Source: an uncultured Planctomycetaceae bacterium (GTDB lineage: Bacteria > Planctomycetota > Planctomycetia > Planctomycetales > Planctomycetaceae). Taken from it: 6,632 nucleotides of DNA. The DNA is taken from NCBI GenBank assembly GCA_903898975.1, contig CAIUHT010000714.1, positions 1-6,632 of the forward strand. Reading direction: 5' to 3'. The position numbers were made by a program, and so were the translations under genes. Position 1 is the first letter of the stretch; every line of letters starts with the position of its first letter. The notes beneath the pieces were generated by a model. That model saw nothing but the letters and a program-made list of their open reading frames with translations, had not been told where the DNA came from and ran no database searches. This document shows, one piece after another, positions 1 through 5,522 of the stretch.

Positions 1-1
1 A

Positions 2-1372
2 CAGTCTTACTACTCGCTCCGCTGGATTGGGGAAACCTACCGCGACCTCGGTGAAGGGCTCTCGGGGGGCGATCGGCCCCGCGCCGAGGGGTACTTTGGG
101 AAGGCGATCGCCGCCTATCGGCAAATCCTCGACGAAGACGCCAAGGCCCCGGGCTTCATCCCCAGTGACCAGGCGACCGGCGTCGAGCTGTCCATCATCC
201 GCTGTCAGCGGCTGCAACAGACATTCGCCGACGCCGAGAAAGGCCTCCTCAAGCTGCTCAAGGCCCGCCCCAAGGCGCTCGACGCCCAGGAAGAGGCGGC
301 CCGCCTGTACGCCGACTGGGCCGCCAGCGGCGGCAAGGGAGACCTCACCCGCTGGAACCTTGCCATCGAGGGCGATCAGAACCTCAAGAGCCGCAAGCCC
401 GAAAACCGCGTCGTCTGGGGCTGGTCGGGCATCGCCACCCGGCTCGAGAACTCCCTCTCGCAGGGAGCCGCCAAGTCGAGCGGGGGCGAAGACCTCGAGG
501 CGAAGTACTTCCAGGCCCGCTACGAAACCGCCCTCACCCGCCTCAACTGGAGTCGCGCCGAGCCCACCGAAGACAAGCGCCGGGCCCGCCTCGCCACCGC
601 CTACCGCGATGTCAAGCTCACCGCCACCACCATGCCCGGCATGGGGGGTGACGAAAGCTACGAACGCTTCAACACGCTCTTCAAAGACATCCAGCAAGAC
701 ATGCTCGAACTCGGCAAGTTCGACGAGGTCGCCAAGCTCACCGCCCCCGCCGACCTCGAACGCCGCGAAATCTCCTCGGCCGGTAAACCCGCCAAAAAGA
801 AGAAGCCCAAACCAACCGCCGAAGCAACGGCAGCCACTTCCGATGCGGGGGGTGCCAAAACCGCCGCCAAGTCGGCAACCAAGCCCGCCGCCGGGGGAGG
901 CAGTACGCTGCTGCCCCTGCTCGCCGGGCTCGCCGGTCTGGCGGCCCTCGTTGGCGGGCTCTTCTTTGTCTTGAAAAAGCAGGGGAAGAAACGGCGGCCG
1001 GTCGCCGAGTCGGTCGAACTCCCCCCGGCGGGGGCTCCCGCGCGACCCGCGGCACGCCCCGCCGTCAAAGCCCCCCGGCCCGCCCCCACCGAAGGGGCGA
1101 CCGCGGCGAGCGCTCCCGGCGTGGCCCCCACAGCCCGGCCCGCCAGTCCCCGGCCCGCCAGTCCCCGGCCCGCCACTCCCCAGCCCAACAGTCCCCGGCC
1201 CGCCCCGGCACCCTCCGCGACCGAGGCGGCCCCGGCCCGCCCCGCCGCTCCCCGTCCCGCCGCTCCCCGTGGCGATGCTCCCCGTGGCGATGCCCCCAAG
1301 CCCGCCCCCAAGCCTCGACCGCGACCCCCCGAGGGAACCGGTCCCACCCCGGCTCCGCCCACGGATGGGTAA
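2..1372 (+). CDS. 5'-truncated TPR-like membrane protein with C-terminal proline-rich tail
   Basis: The frame is open from the window edge to the TAA at 1370-1372, so 456 C-terminal residues are present and the N-terminus lies outside. Residues 1-210 are amphipathic helical repeats resembling TPR hairpins (for example 3-42 and 61-106), without a strict consensus. A Lys/Ala/Thr-rich linker follows (about 260-298, including a KKKK block). One hydrophobic helix (301-324) comes next, followed at once by the basic cluster KKQGKKRR. The tail (about 335-456) is Pro/Ala/Arg-rich with pentapeptide repeats RPASP, RPAAP and RGDAP. No catalytic motif is visible. It lies 70 bp upstream of a second TPR gene and then ExbB/ExbD genes on the same strand, suggesting a structural or scaffolding role with that motor (inference). 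The basic residues right after the helix favour a cytoplasmic tail, but the linker before the helix is also basic, so topology is open. The family is not recognised precisely. The reading frame is secure from its codon bias. Confidence 0.85.
   Translation, partial: QSYYSLRWIGETYRDLGEGLSGGDRPRAEGYFGKAIAAYRQILDEDAKAPGFIPSDQATGVELSIIRCQRLQQTFADAEKGLLKLLKARPKALDAQEEAARLYADWAASGGKGDLTRWNLAIEGDQNLKSRKPENRVVWGWSGIATRLENSLSQGAAKSSGGEDLEAKYFQARYETALTRLNWSRAEPTEDKRRARLATAYRDVKLTATTMPGMGGDESYERFNTLFKDIQQDMLELGKFDEVAKLTAPADLERREISSAGKPAKKKKPKPTAEATAATSDAGGAKTAAKSATKPAAGGGSTLLPLLAGLAGLAALVGGLFFVLKKQGKKRRPVAESVELPPAGAPARPAARPAVKAPRPAPTEGATAASAPGVAPTARPASPRPASPRPATPQPNSPRPAPAPSATEAAPARPAAPRPAAPRGDAPRGDAPKPAPKPRPRPPEGTGPTPAPPTDG
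1136..1195 (+). repeat. 15-bp tandem repeat encoding RPASP-type pentapeptides
   Basis: Four 15-bp units in frame with the upstream gene: 1136-1150 and 1151-1165 are identical (CGGCCCGCCAGTCCC), 1166-1180 differs slightly (RPATP) and 1181-1195 is more diverged (QPNSP). A partial fifth unit (RPAPA) follows. The units encode residues 379-398 of the truncated product, inside its proline-rich tail. Identical adjacent copies suggest growth by slippage. Confidence 0.9.
1238..1297 (+). repeat. 15-bp tandem repeats encoding RPAAP and RGDAP
   Basis: Two units encode RPAAP (1238-1252 and 1253-1267) and two encode RGDAP (1268-1282 and 1283-1297), all in frame with the upstream gene (residues 413-432). 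The RGDAP pair includes an exact duplication of GCTCCCCGTGGCGAT. The phase matches the RPASP block about 40 bp upstream, so the tail is one pentapeptide system with variants. Confidence 0.88.
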
Positions 1373-1442
1373 CCGGTCGCCGTCGTTCACCTCTCGCTGT
1401 TCCGTCTCGAACTGTTTCTCCCTTCGCCCGCGACCACCGCTC

Positions 1443-2528
1443 ATGAGCCACTTCTTCACCTGCCGCATCTCCCCGGGAGTTCTGCTGGGGACGGGCCTGT
1501 TCCTGCTGCTGGGCAGCCACCCGCTGCTCACCGCCCACGCCGCCGACACCGTGGTCCGCCGAGGGTCGAAAAACGTCTCGGGCGACATCGCCTCGGTCGA
1601 CAAGTCCGAGGTCACGGTGAAGGTCAAGGTTCCCAAGGAAGAGACCGTCACCATCCCGGCGAACGAAATCGTCTCGATCTCGTGGACGGGTGAAGCGCCC
1701 GAGGCCGGCGTCGCCCGCAGTGACGACAACGGCGGTCGCTACGCCAAGGCGATCGAGGGCTACCAGAAGTGCCTGCAGACCTCCAAGACCACCAACCCGG
1801 CGGCGAAGCTCGACTTCGAGTTTGGCATCGCCCGCTGCACCGCCCGGCAGGCCCTGGGCGAACCCGCTCAGATCGACGCCGCCATCAAGACCCTCGAAGC
1901 GTTCAAATCGCAGGAACACTACCGGCACTACGAGGCCCTCGAACTCCTCGGCGAACTGCAACTCGCCAAGCGCGACTTCGACAAGGCGGCCACCGTCTTC
2001 AAGGAACTCGGTCGGGCCCCGTGGAAATCGACCAAGATGGCGGCCAAGGTGCAACTCGCCCGGCTCGCGATCGCCGAACAGAAACTCGACGACGCCCTCT
2101 CGCAGTACGACTCGGTCGCCGCGGAAGAAGCCGCCGGGCCAGGAGAACTCCCCCAGAAACAGGCCGCTCAACTGGGCAAGGCCCGCGTGCTGCTGTTGCA
2201 GCAGAAAGGGGCCGAGGCCCTCCCGCTGCTCGAATCGCTGGTCAACGACATCGACGGGGACGAGACCGACCTGCAGGCCGAGGCGTACCTCCGGCAGGGA
2301 GACTGCCTGCGGGAACTGGGCCGCGACAAAGATGCCATCCTGGCCTATCTGCGGGTCGACCTGCTGTTCGCCGCCGCCCGCACTCAGCACCCCGAGGCGC
2401 TCTATCAACTCTCGAAACTGTGGGCCAAGGTCGGTCAGGCCGAACGGGCCGAAGAAGCCCGCGATCGCCTCGCCGAGAGCTACCCCGGCAGTGAATGGGC
2501 CACCAAGCTCAAGACCCCCGCCAGTTGA
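1443..2528 (+). CDS. Exported TPR-repeat protein
   Basis: A 361-residue protein. I chose the ATG at 1443 because it gives a typical signal peptide: a short basic start, the hydrophobic stretch GVLLGTGLFLLLG (12-24) and a likely cut after AHA (residue 33). An in-frame GTG at 1269 would overlap the previous gene and place an Arg/Pro-rich segment before the signal. There is no clear Shine-Dalgarno sequence; the leader is pyrimidine-rich. Residues 35-83 look like a small beta-rich domain with alternating hydrophobics (VSGDIASVDKSEVTVKVKV). From about 97 onward there are tandem TPR-like helix pairs (97-111, 143-187, 195-226, 241-267, 277-304, 316-346), ending in AESYPGSEWATKL, typical of YbgF/CpoB- and BamD-like terminal repeats. 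It is probably periplasmic or surface-associated and mediates protein contacts. Its position just before exbB-exbD-exbD suggests it serves that motor, as CpoB serves Tol-Pal (analogy only). The exact orthologue is not recognised. Confidence 0.9.
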   Translation: MSHFFTCRISPGVLLGTGLFLLLGSHPLLTAHAADTVVRRGSKNVSGDIASVDKSEVTVKVKVPKEETVTIPANEIVSISWTGEAPEAGVARSDDNGGRYAKAIEGYQKCLQTSKTTNPAAKLDFEFGIARCTARQALGEPAQIDAAIKTLEAFKSQEHYRHYEALELLGELQLAKRDFDKAATVFKELGRAPWKSTKMAAKVQLARLAIAEQKLDDALSQYDSVAAEEAAGPGELPQKQAAQLGKARVLLLQQKGAEALPLLESLVNDIDGDETDLQAEAYLRQGDCLRELGRDKDAILAYLRVDLLFAAARTQHPEALYQLSKLWAKVGQAERAEEARDRLAESYPGSEWATKLKTPAS

Positions 2529-2585
2529 GGGTCCTGACCAGTTGAGAGTGCTGACCAGTGGAACCTGTTGACCAGTGGAACCTGC
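2518..2585 (+). repeat. Degenerate 17-bp tandem repeat spanning the TPR gene stop codon
   Basis: Four consecutive 17-bp units can be read: 2518-2534, 2535-2551 (TGACCAGTTGAGAGTGC), 2552-2568 (TGACCAGTGGAACCTGT) and 2569-2585 (TGACCAGTGGAACCTGC). The last two differ by one base. The first overlaps the final codons and TGA stop (2526-2528) of the TPR gene and shares CCAGTTGAG with the second. There is no spacer structure, so it is not CRISPR-like. Function is unknown. Confidence 0.8.
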
Positions 2586-2635
2586 TCGGCCAGGGATGCA
2601 GGGCAGGCGGTGAGCTCGGTCAAGCCAGCCGGGGG

Positions 2636-2656
2636 GTTGCTGGCACCGACGGCAAC
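2636..2656 (+). other. Hairpin between TPR and exbB genes
   Basis: GTTGCTG (2636-2642) can pair with CGGCAAC (2650-2656): seven base pairs including one G-U, around a 7-nt loop. It lies about 110 bp after the TPR stop and 160 bp before exbB. No T-run follows, so it is not a classical intrinsic terminator. It could be a weak terminator, an mRNA-processing structure or chance in GC-rich DNA. Confidence 0.35.
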
Positions 2657-2804
2657 TTGGCAATAAGATCGCCACTCTTCCTGTCGCCTGGCCGGTCACC
2701 GGCTGGTGGGGTTTGAAGAGGTGTCGGCGGCCGCCCGCTGGTGGTGGCCTGTGGTGTTTCCAACTCAGGGTCCCGGCGGGGCAGCCCGCCGCTTCGTTCG
2801 ACGC

Positions 2805-2810
2805 AGGGGA
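2805..2810 (+). promoter_or_regulatory. Ribosome binding site of the exbB gene
   Basis: AGGGGA lies six nucleotides before the ATG at 2817 and directly abuts the in-frame ATG at 2811. The spacing selects 2817 as the start. It is the only strong Shine-Dalgarno match seen in front of a gene in this window. Confidence 0.6.
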
Positions 2811-2816
2811 ATGCGC

Positions 2817-3767
2817 ATGATCGTGTCAGGCACCGAAACGACCTCTGCCAGGGGCGGGGCGACCGCCTCGGCCACCCGCTGGCGTTGGCTGGGATGGGTG
2901 ATGTTCGTGCTGGCCTTCTCGGCCACCCTGGCCCTCCCCCCGGCGGTTCGCGCCCAGGACGACTCCTCCGAGGAGATGACCGAAGAGGAACCCGCCGAAG
3001 AAGAGGAAGCACCCGCCAAGGGCAAGGCCAAGGGGGCCGCCGCCGCCACCGAGGAAGAGGCCGCCAAGCCGGCCGAAGAGCAGTCGTACCTGTCGTGGCT
3101 CTGGGAGGCCTCGGGCTACGAGGGGCTGCTTATCGGTTTCATGTCGGTGGCGCTGCTGGCGTTCATCATCAGCAACATCCTGCAGTTGCGGCTGCCGGTC
3201 TTCGTCCCCCCCGACTTCGTCAAGACCTTCGAAGAGAAGGTGGCGAATCGCGATTACCAGGGAGCCTACGACCTCGCCAAGAGTGACGAGTCGTTCGTCG
3301 CCAAGCTGGTCGCGGGAGGCCTGTCGCGGGCCAGCCGGGGGCCAGAAGAAGTCGCCGCCGGAATGTCCGAGGCGGCCGAAGACGAGAACATGGCGCTCGA
3401 CCACCGCCTCAGCTACATCTCGATCATCGGTGCCACCGCCCCCATGCTGGGGCTGCTGGGGACCGTGCACGGGATGGTCAGCGCGTTCAGCGTGATCGCG
3501 AACTCGACGGTGTCGCCCAAGCCCGCCGACCTGGCCAAGGGGATCACCATGGCGCTGGTCACGACCCTCGAAGGGCTGATCGTCGCCATCCCCGCCGTCA
3601 TCGCCTTCGCCCTGTTCAAGAACATGCAGGCCCGGTCGGTGCTCGAGGCCAGCATGGCCGCCGAAAACCTCCTGGCCAAGTTCCCGCTGCAAGGGAAGCG
3701 CCCCGCGGCCCCCGCCCCCTCGGCGGCGGGAGCCACCCCCGGTGCCGGTGCCCCCCCCTCCGCCTGA
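2817..3767 (+). CDS. exbB: ExbB/TolQ/MotA-family proton channel subunit with signal peptide
   Basis: A 316-residue inner-membrane protein forming the proton-channel scaffold of an ExbB-ExbD motor (established family role). The start at 2817 fits the AGGGGA site six bases upstream; 2811 is the alternative. Residues 1-46 are a signal peptide (Arg/Trp-rich start, hydrophobic core 27-41, likely cut after AVRA). Residues 47-89 are a low-complexity charged linker, acidic then Lys/Ala-rich then acidic. Membrane helices lie at about 103-124, 200-226 (hallmark GATAPMLGLLGTVHGMVSAF) and 240-268 (GITMALVTTLEGLIVAIPAVIAF). The cytoplasmic domain sits between the first two. Thr216 and Thr250 match the conserved pore threonines. 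The tail is Ala/Pro/Gly-rich. E. coli ExbB has no such signal peptide or linker; longer ExbB forms with an N-terminal periplasmic extension are known elsewhere. Two ExbD genes follow. Odd point: Met245 stands where many homologues have Glu, while Glu252 lies one heptad later. Confidence 0.93.
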   Translation: MIVSGTETTSARGGATASATRWRWLGWVMFVLAFSATLALPPAVRAQDDSSEEMTEEEPAEEEEAPAKGKAKGAAAATEEEAAKPAEEQSYLSWLWEASGYEGLLIGFMSVALLAFIISNILQLRLPVFVPPDFVKTFEEKVANRDYQGAYDLAKSDESFVAKLVAGGLSRASRGPEEVAAGMSEAAEDENMALDHRLSYISIIGATAPMLGLLGTVHGMVSAFSVIANSTVSPKPADLAKGITMALVTTLEGLIVAIPAVIAFALFKNMQARSVLEASMAAENLLAKFPLQGKRPAAPAPSAAGATPGAGAPPSA

Positions 3768-3917
3768 TGCGGGCGCCCCCCTGGGGCAGTGACCCATCCC
3801 GGCCGGTCGGGGTGGTGGGTTGGTCCGTTCTGCGGCGGGACGTTCCCCGGGGTCGCCTGACCGCGACGCTCGACGCTTCCCGTTCTCCGCTGGTTCCCGT
3901 CTTCCGCGAGTCGTCGC

Positions 3918-4403
3918 ATGGCCAACAGCAATTCGATCGACATCGACATGACGCCGATGATCGACATCGTGTTCCAGCTGATCACCTTCTTCATGGTGGT
4001 CATCAACTTCGACGCCGCCGATGCCGACGAGCGGGTGCGGATGGCCATCAGCGACCTGGCCCGCCCCCCCAAGGTGAAGCCCACGGGCGAACTGGTGCTG
4101 CAGATGGGGTTCGACCGCGTGACCAACCGCGGGGGCCAGACCCGCAAAGATGGCCCGTTCCTGTTCTACAGTGGCGAGAAGATCACCGTTCAATCGTTTG
4201 ACCGGGTCTTCCGCCCCATGCTCGACCGCGAGTTCCAGATCGAGAAGCTCAAGGGGAATCTCGATTCCGATGGCAAGACCCGCACCCCGGTCGTGATCCG
4301 CGCCGACGCCGAATGTCCCACCGGCGACGTTCAGAAACTGATCCAGGTCTGCCAGCAGGCGGGCTACGAGAAGTTCGCGCTCAAGGCGATGCAGCCCGAA
4401 TAA
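3918..4403 (+). CDS. exbD: ExbD/TolR-family protein, first copy
   Basis: A 161-residue single-pass inner-membrane protein, the force-transmitting partner of ExbB. A short cytoplasmic N-terminus leads into the family signature IDMTPMIDIVFQLITFFMVV. Asp16 is the membrane aspartate equivalent to E. coli ExbD Asp25, which carries protons. The helix spans about 14-30. The periplasmic domain ends in the typical ExbD fold: TPVVIRADAECPTGDVQKLI and AGYEKFALKA (123-157). Cys133 and Cys145 are both periplasmic and could form a disulfide (inference). The stretch 58-122 is longer and more charged than in a minimal ExbD, with a FDRVFRPMLDREFQIEKLKG segment. It starts 150 bp after exbB, an unusually wide gap for this pair, and has no clear Shine-Dalgarno sequence. 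The second ExbD begins 12 bp later, so the two are surely co-transcribed. ExbD and TolR cannot be told apart reliably here. Confidence 0.93.
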   Translation: MANSNSIDIDMTPMIDIVFQLITFFMVVINFDAADADERVRMAISDLARPPKVKPTGELVLQMGFDRVTNRGGQTRKDGPFLFYSGEKITVQSFDRVFRPMLDREFQIEKLKGNLDSDGKTRTPVVIRADAECPTGDVQKLIQVCQQAGYEKFALKAMQPE

Positions 4404-4415
4404 CAGGTCGTTCCC

Positions 4416-4913
4416 ATGAAGCTCAAGAAGGCCTCCTCGGGTCCTGAAAAGATCCCGATCGACATGACCCCCATGATCGACTGCGTCTTTCAGTTGATCA
4501 TCTTCTTCATGCTCACGCTGAAGATCCGCGCCAACGAGGGGGACTTCAACATCAACATGCCCCTCGGGGCCGGCGTCGGCCAGTCCGCCGAACTCCCCCC
4601 CATCAAGGTCCGCCTCGAAGCCAACCCCGACGGGACCCTCCGCTCGGTCGGCCTCGGCCGGCAATCGCTCGGGAACGACGCCCGCGCCTTCGGCCTGCTC
4701 AACCAGGAAGTCCTCGGCCTCGTCGGTCGCCCCGGTGCCGCCTTTAGCAAAGACATTGAAGTCGAAATCGACGCCGACTACGAACTTCACTACCAGCACG
4801 TCGTCAGCGCCATGACCGCCTGCACCGGTCGCCTCGACCCCAAGACCAAAGAACCGATCCGCTTCGTCGAAAAGATCAAGTTCGCTCCGCCCCGCCCCAA
4901 AAAGCCCGAGTGA
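4416..4913 (+). CDS. exbD: ExbD/TolR-family protein, second copy
   Basis: A 165-residue protein starting 12 bp after the first ExbD; a weak CAGG lies eight bases before the ATG. The Lys-rich cytoplasmic start (MKLKK) precedes the signature IPIDMTPMIDCVFQLIIFFML. Asp22 is the proton-carrying aspartate and is followed by Cys23. The membrane helix is about 19-36. After it comes EGDFNINMPLGAG (41-53), matching the conserved segment just outside the membrane in ExbD, where a Leu-Pro or Met-Pro is usual. The periplasmic domain carries VEIDADYELHYQHVVSAM (116-133) and a final strand IRFVEKIKFAP. The tail PPRPKKPE is Pro/Lys-rich. Similarity to the first copy is confined mainly to the membrane signature and fold pattern, so this is an old paralogue rather than a recent duplication. 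Together with one ExbB they may form a motor containing an ExbD heterodimer (inference). Confidence 0.93.
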   Translation: MKLKKASSGPEKIPIDMTPMIDCVFQLIIFFMLTLKIRANEGDFNINMPLGAGVGQSAELPPIKVRLEANPDGTLRSVGLGRQSLGNDARAFGLLNQEVLGLVGRPGAAFSKDIEVEIDADYELHYQHVVSAMTACTGRLDPKTKEPIRFVEKIKFAPPRPKKPE

Positions 4914-4975
4914 CCCCAACGGGCCAAGTCACCCTCACAGGCCGAGTGATTCACACGGCGGACTGACACCCCGGC
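4906..4975 (+). repeat. Degenerate 17-18-bp tandem repeat spanning the second exbD stop codon
   Basis: Four units can be laid out: 4906-4923 (CCGAGTGACCCCAACGGG), 4924-4941 (CCAAGTCACCCTCACAGG), 4942-4958 (CCGAGTGATTCACACGG) and 4959-4975 (CGGACTGACACCCCGGC). CCGAGTGA occurs exactly at 4906 and 4942 with CCAAGTCA midway. The first unit contains the last two sense bases-plus-codon and the TGA stop (4911-4913). Divergence is greater than in the array after the TPR gene. Confidence 0.6.
4941..4959. promoter_or_regulatory. 19-bp imperfect palindrome, possible operator or hairpin
   Basis: GCCGAGTGA and TCACACGGC flank a single central T at 4950. Eight of nine positions are complementary; the only mismatch is A4945 against A4955. 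It lies inside the repeat array, 28 bp after the second exbD stop and 70 bp before the next gene. The dyad could bind a dimeric regulator or fold in RNA. No T-run follows, so a classical terminator is unlikely. Confidence 0.4.
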
Positions 4976-5028
4976 GACCCACCCCATCCGCCGCCCCACC
5001 GTCCGCCTCCTCCCTGGCAGCTCCTCCC

Positions 5029-5355
5029 ATGTCGAATCCCGCCAGCTCCGCCGCCGCCAGCCCCGCCCAGCAACTGCTCGACCGCTCGTTCCTCGACCTC
5101 CGCTGCCGATTGCTCGACCTCGCCTCGGGCCTCGATCGCATCGACCGCGCCGCGGGGGCCGAAGCGGCCCGCACCGACCCCCGCCGGGCCCAGATCGAAC
5201 AGGCCCTCCAGCTCCTCCTCGCCCCCGGGTCGACCCGCGCCGAGCAGATCCAGCTGCTCTTCAGCGACTCGTACACCGACAACTGGCTCGACGCCCTCCG
5301 CCAAGGCCAAACTCAGCCCCAACTCGCCGGGCAAGCCTTCCGCGAACAGGCCTGA
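5029..5355 (+). CDS. Small helical protein of unknown function
   Basis: A 108-residue protein that I do not recognise. The ATG at 5029 is the only sensible start, and strong C/G at third positions supports this strand over the overlapping antisense frames. There is no signal peptide or membrane helix, so it is probably cytoplasmic. After a Ser/Ala/Pro-rich start (1-13), residues 14-46 form an amphipathic helix (QQLLDRSFLDLRCRLLDLAS), 51-66 a second (RRAQIEQALQLLLAP) and 69-92 a third region with the aromatic-rich segment LLFSDSYTDNWLDAL. A Gln-rich tail ends the protein. It is acidic-basic mixed with one Cys (Cys26). It lies 115 bp after the second exbD on the same strand, so it could be the last gene of that unit, although the repeat and palindrome between them may separate it. 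No Shine-Dalgarno sequence; the leader is C-rich. It might be an accessory or adaptor protein, but no function can be assigned. Confidence 0.75.
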   Translation: MSNPASSAAASPAQQLLDRSFLDLRCRLLDLASGLDRIDRAAGAEAARTDPRRAQIEQALQLLLAPGSTRAEQIQLLFSDSYTDNWLDALRQGQTQPQLAGQAFREQA

Positions 5356-5469
5356 TCGCCCCCCGCTGCGCTACGCCCCGAAGTTGTGTCCCGCAGCCCT
5401 GGCCCCACGTTGAGTCCGCCTGCCAGGCCTGCAGGCCCGCGCGAGTTGATGCCGGCGACTCCCTTTCCT

Positions 5470-5490
5470 TGAGGCACTGCGCACGCCTCA
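5470..5490. terminator. Weak hairpin between convergent genes
   Basis: TGAGGC (5470-5475) and GCCTCA (5485-5490) form a perfect 6-bp stem with a 9-nt loop. It lies 114 bp after the small gene and 32 bp beyond the stop of the minus-strand lyase gene, where a terminator serving either strand would be expected. Neither side has a T-run, so the call is tentative. Confidence 0.3.
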
Positions 5491-5522
5491 CCCGCGTTCC
5501 CTATACCGCGGCTTGACGCCCC

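Noticed and set aside
27..974. Plus-strand open frame overlapping the first gene
   Set aside because: The Ser/Pro/Arg-rich product lacks structure, while the frame starting at 2 gives helical repeats, a membrane helix and normal codon bias.
1269..1442. Upstream GTG extension of the exported TPR protein
   Set aside because: It would overlap the previous gene by about 100 bp and place an Arg/Pro-rich segment before a good signal peptide that starts at 1443.
2518..2585. Possible CRISPR array
   Set aside because: Units are directly adjacent with no spacers, only 17 bp long and degenerate.
2657..2669. TTGGCA followed by TAAGAT as a promoter before exbB
   Set aside because: The two elements are far too close together to serve as -35 and -10, and no partner at the right spacing was found for either.
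1065..2699. Long minus-strand open frame antisense to both TPR genes
   Set aside because: It mirrors strongly biased plus-strand codons; the product is Gly/Arg/Asp-rich low complexity without domains, and the plus-strand gene has a clear signal peptide and TPRs.
2706..2816. Upstream GTG start for exbB
   Set aside because: The Shine-Dalgarno spacing and signal peptide fit the ATG at 2817 (or 2811); the extra residues are not signal-like.
3767..4201. Open frame beginning with a TGATG overlap at the exbB stop
   Set aside because: The stop-start overlap looks operonic, but the product becomes Arg/His/Gly-rich out-of-frame translation of exbD and has no domain.
2826..4919. 697-codon minus-strand open frame opposite exbB, exbD and exbD
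   Set aside because: The plus strand encodes three unmistakable family proteins here; the antisense product is a compositional by-product of high GC.
4951..5334. Minus-strand frame opposite the small gene
   Set aside because: Third-position G/C bias fits the plus strand; the antisense product is Gly-rich and featureless.
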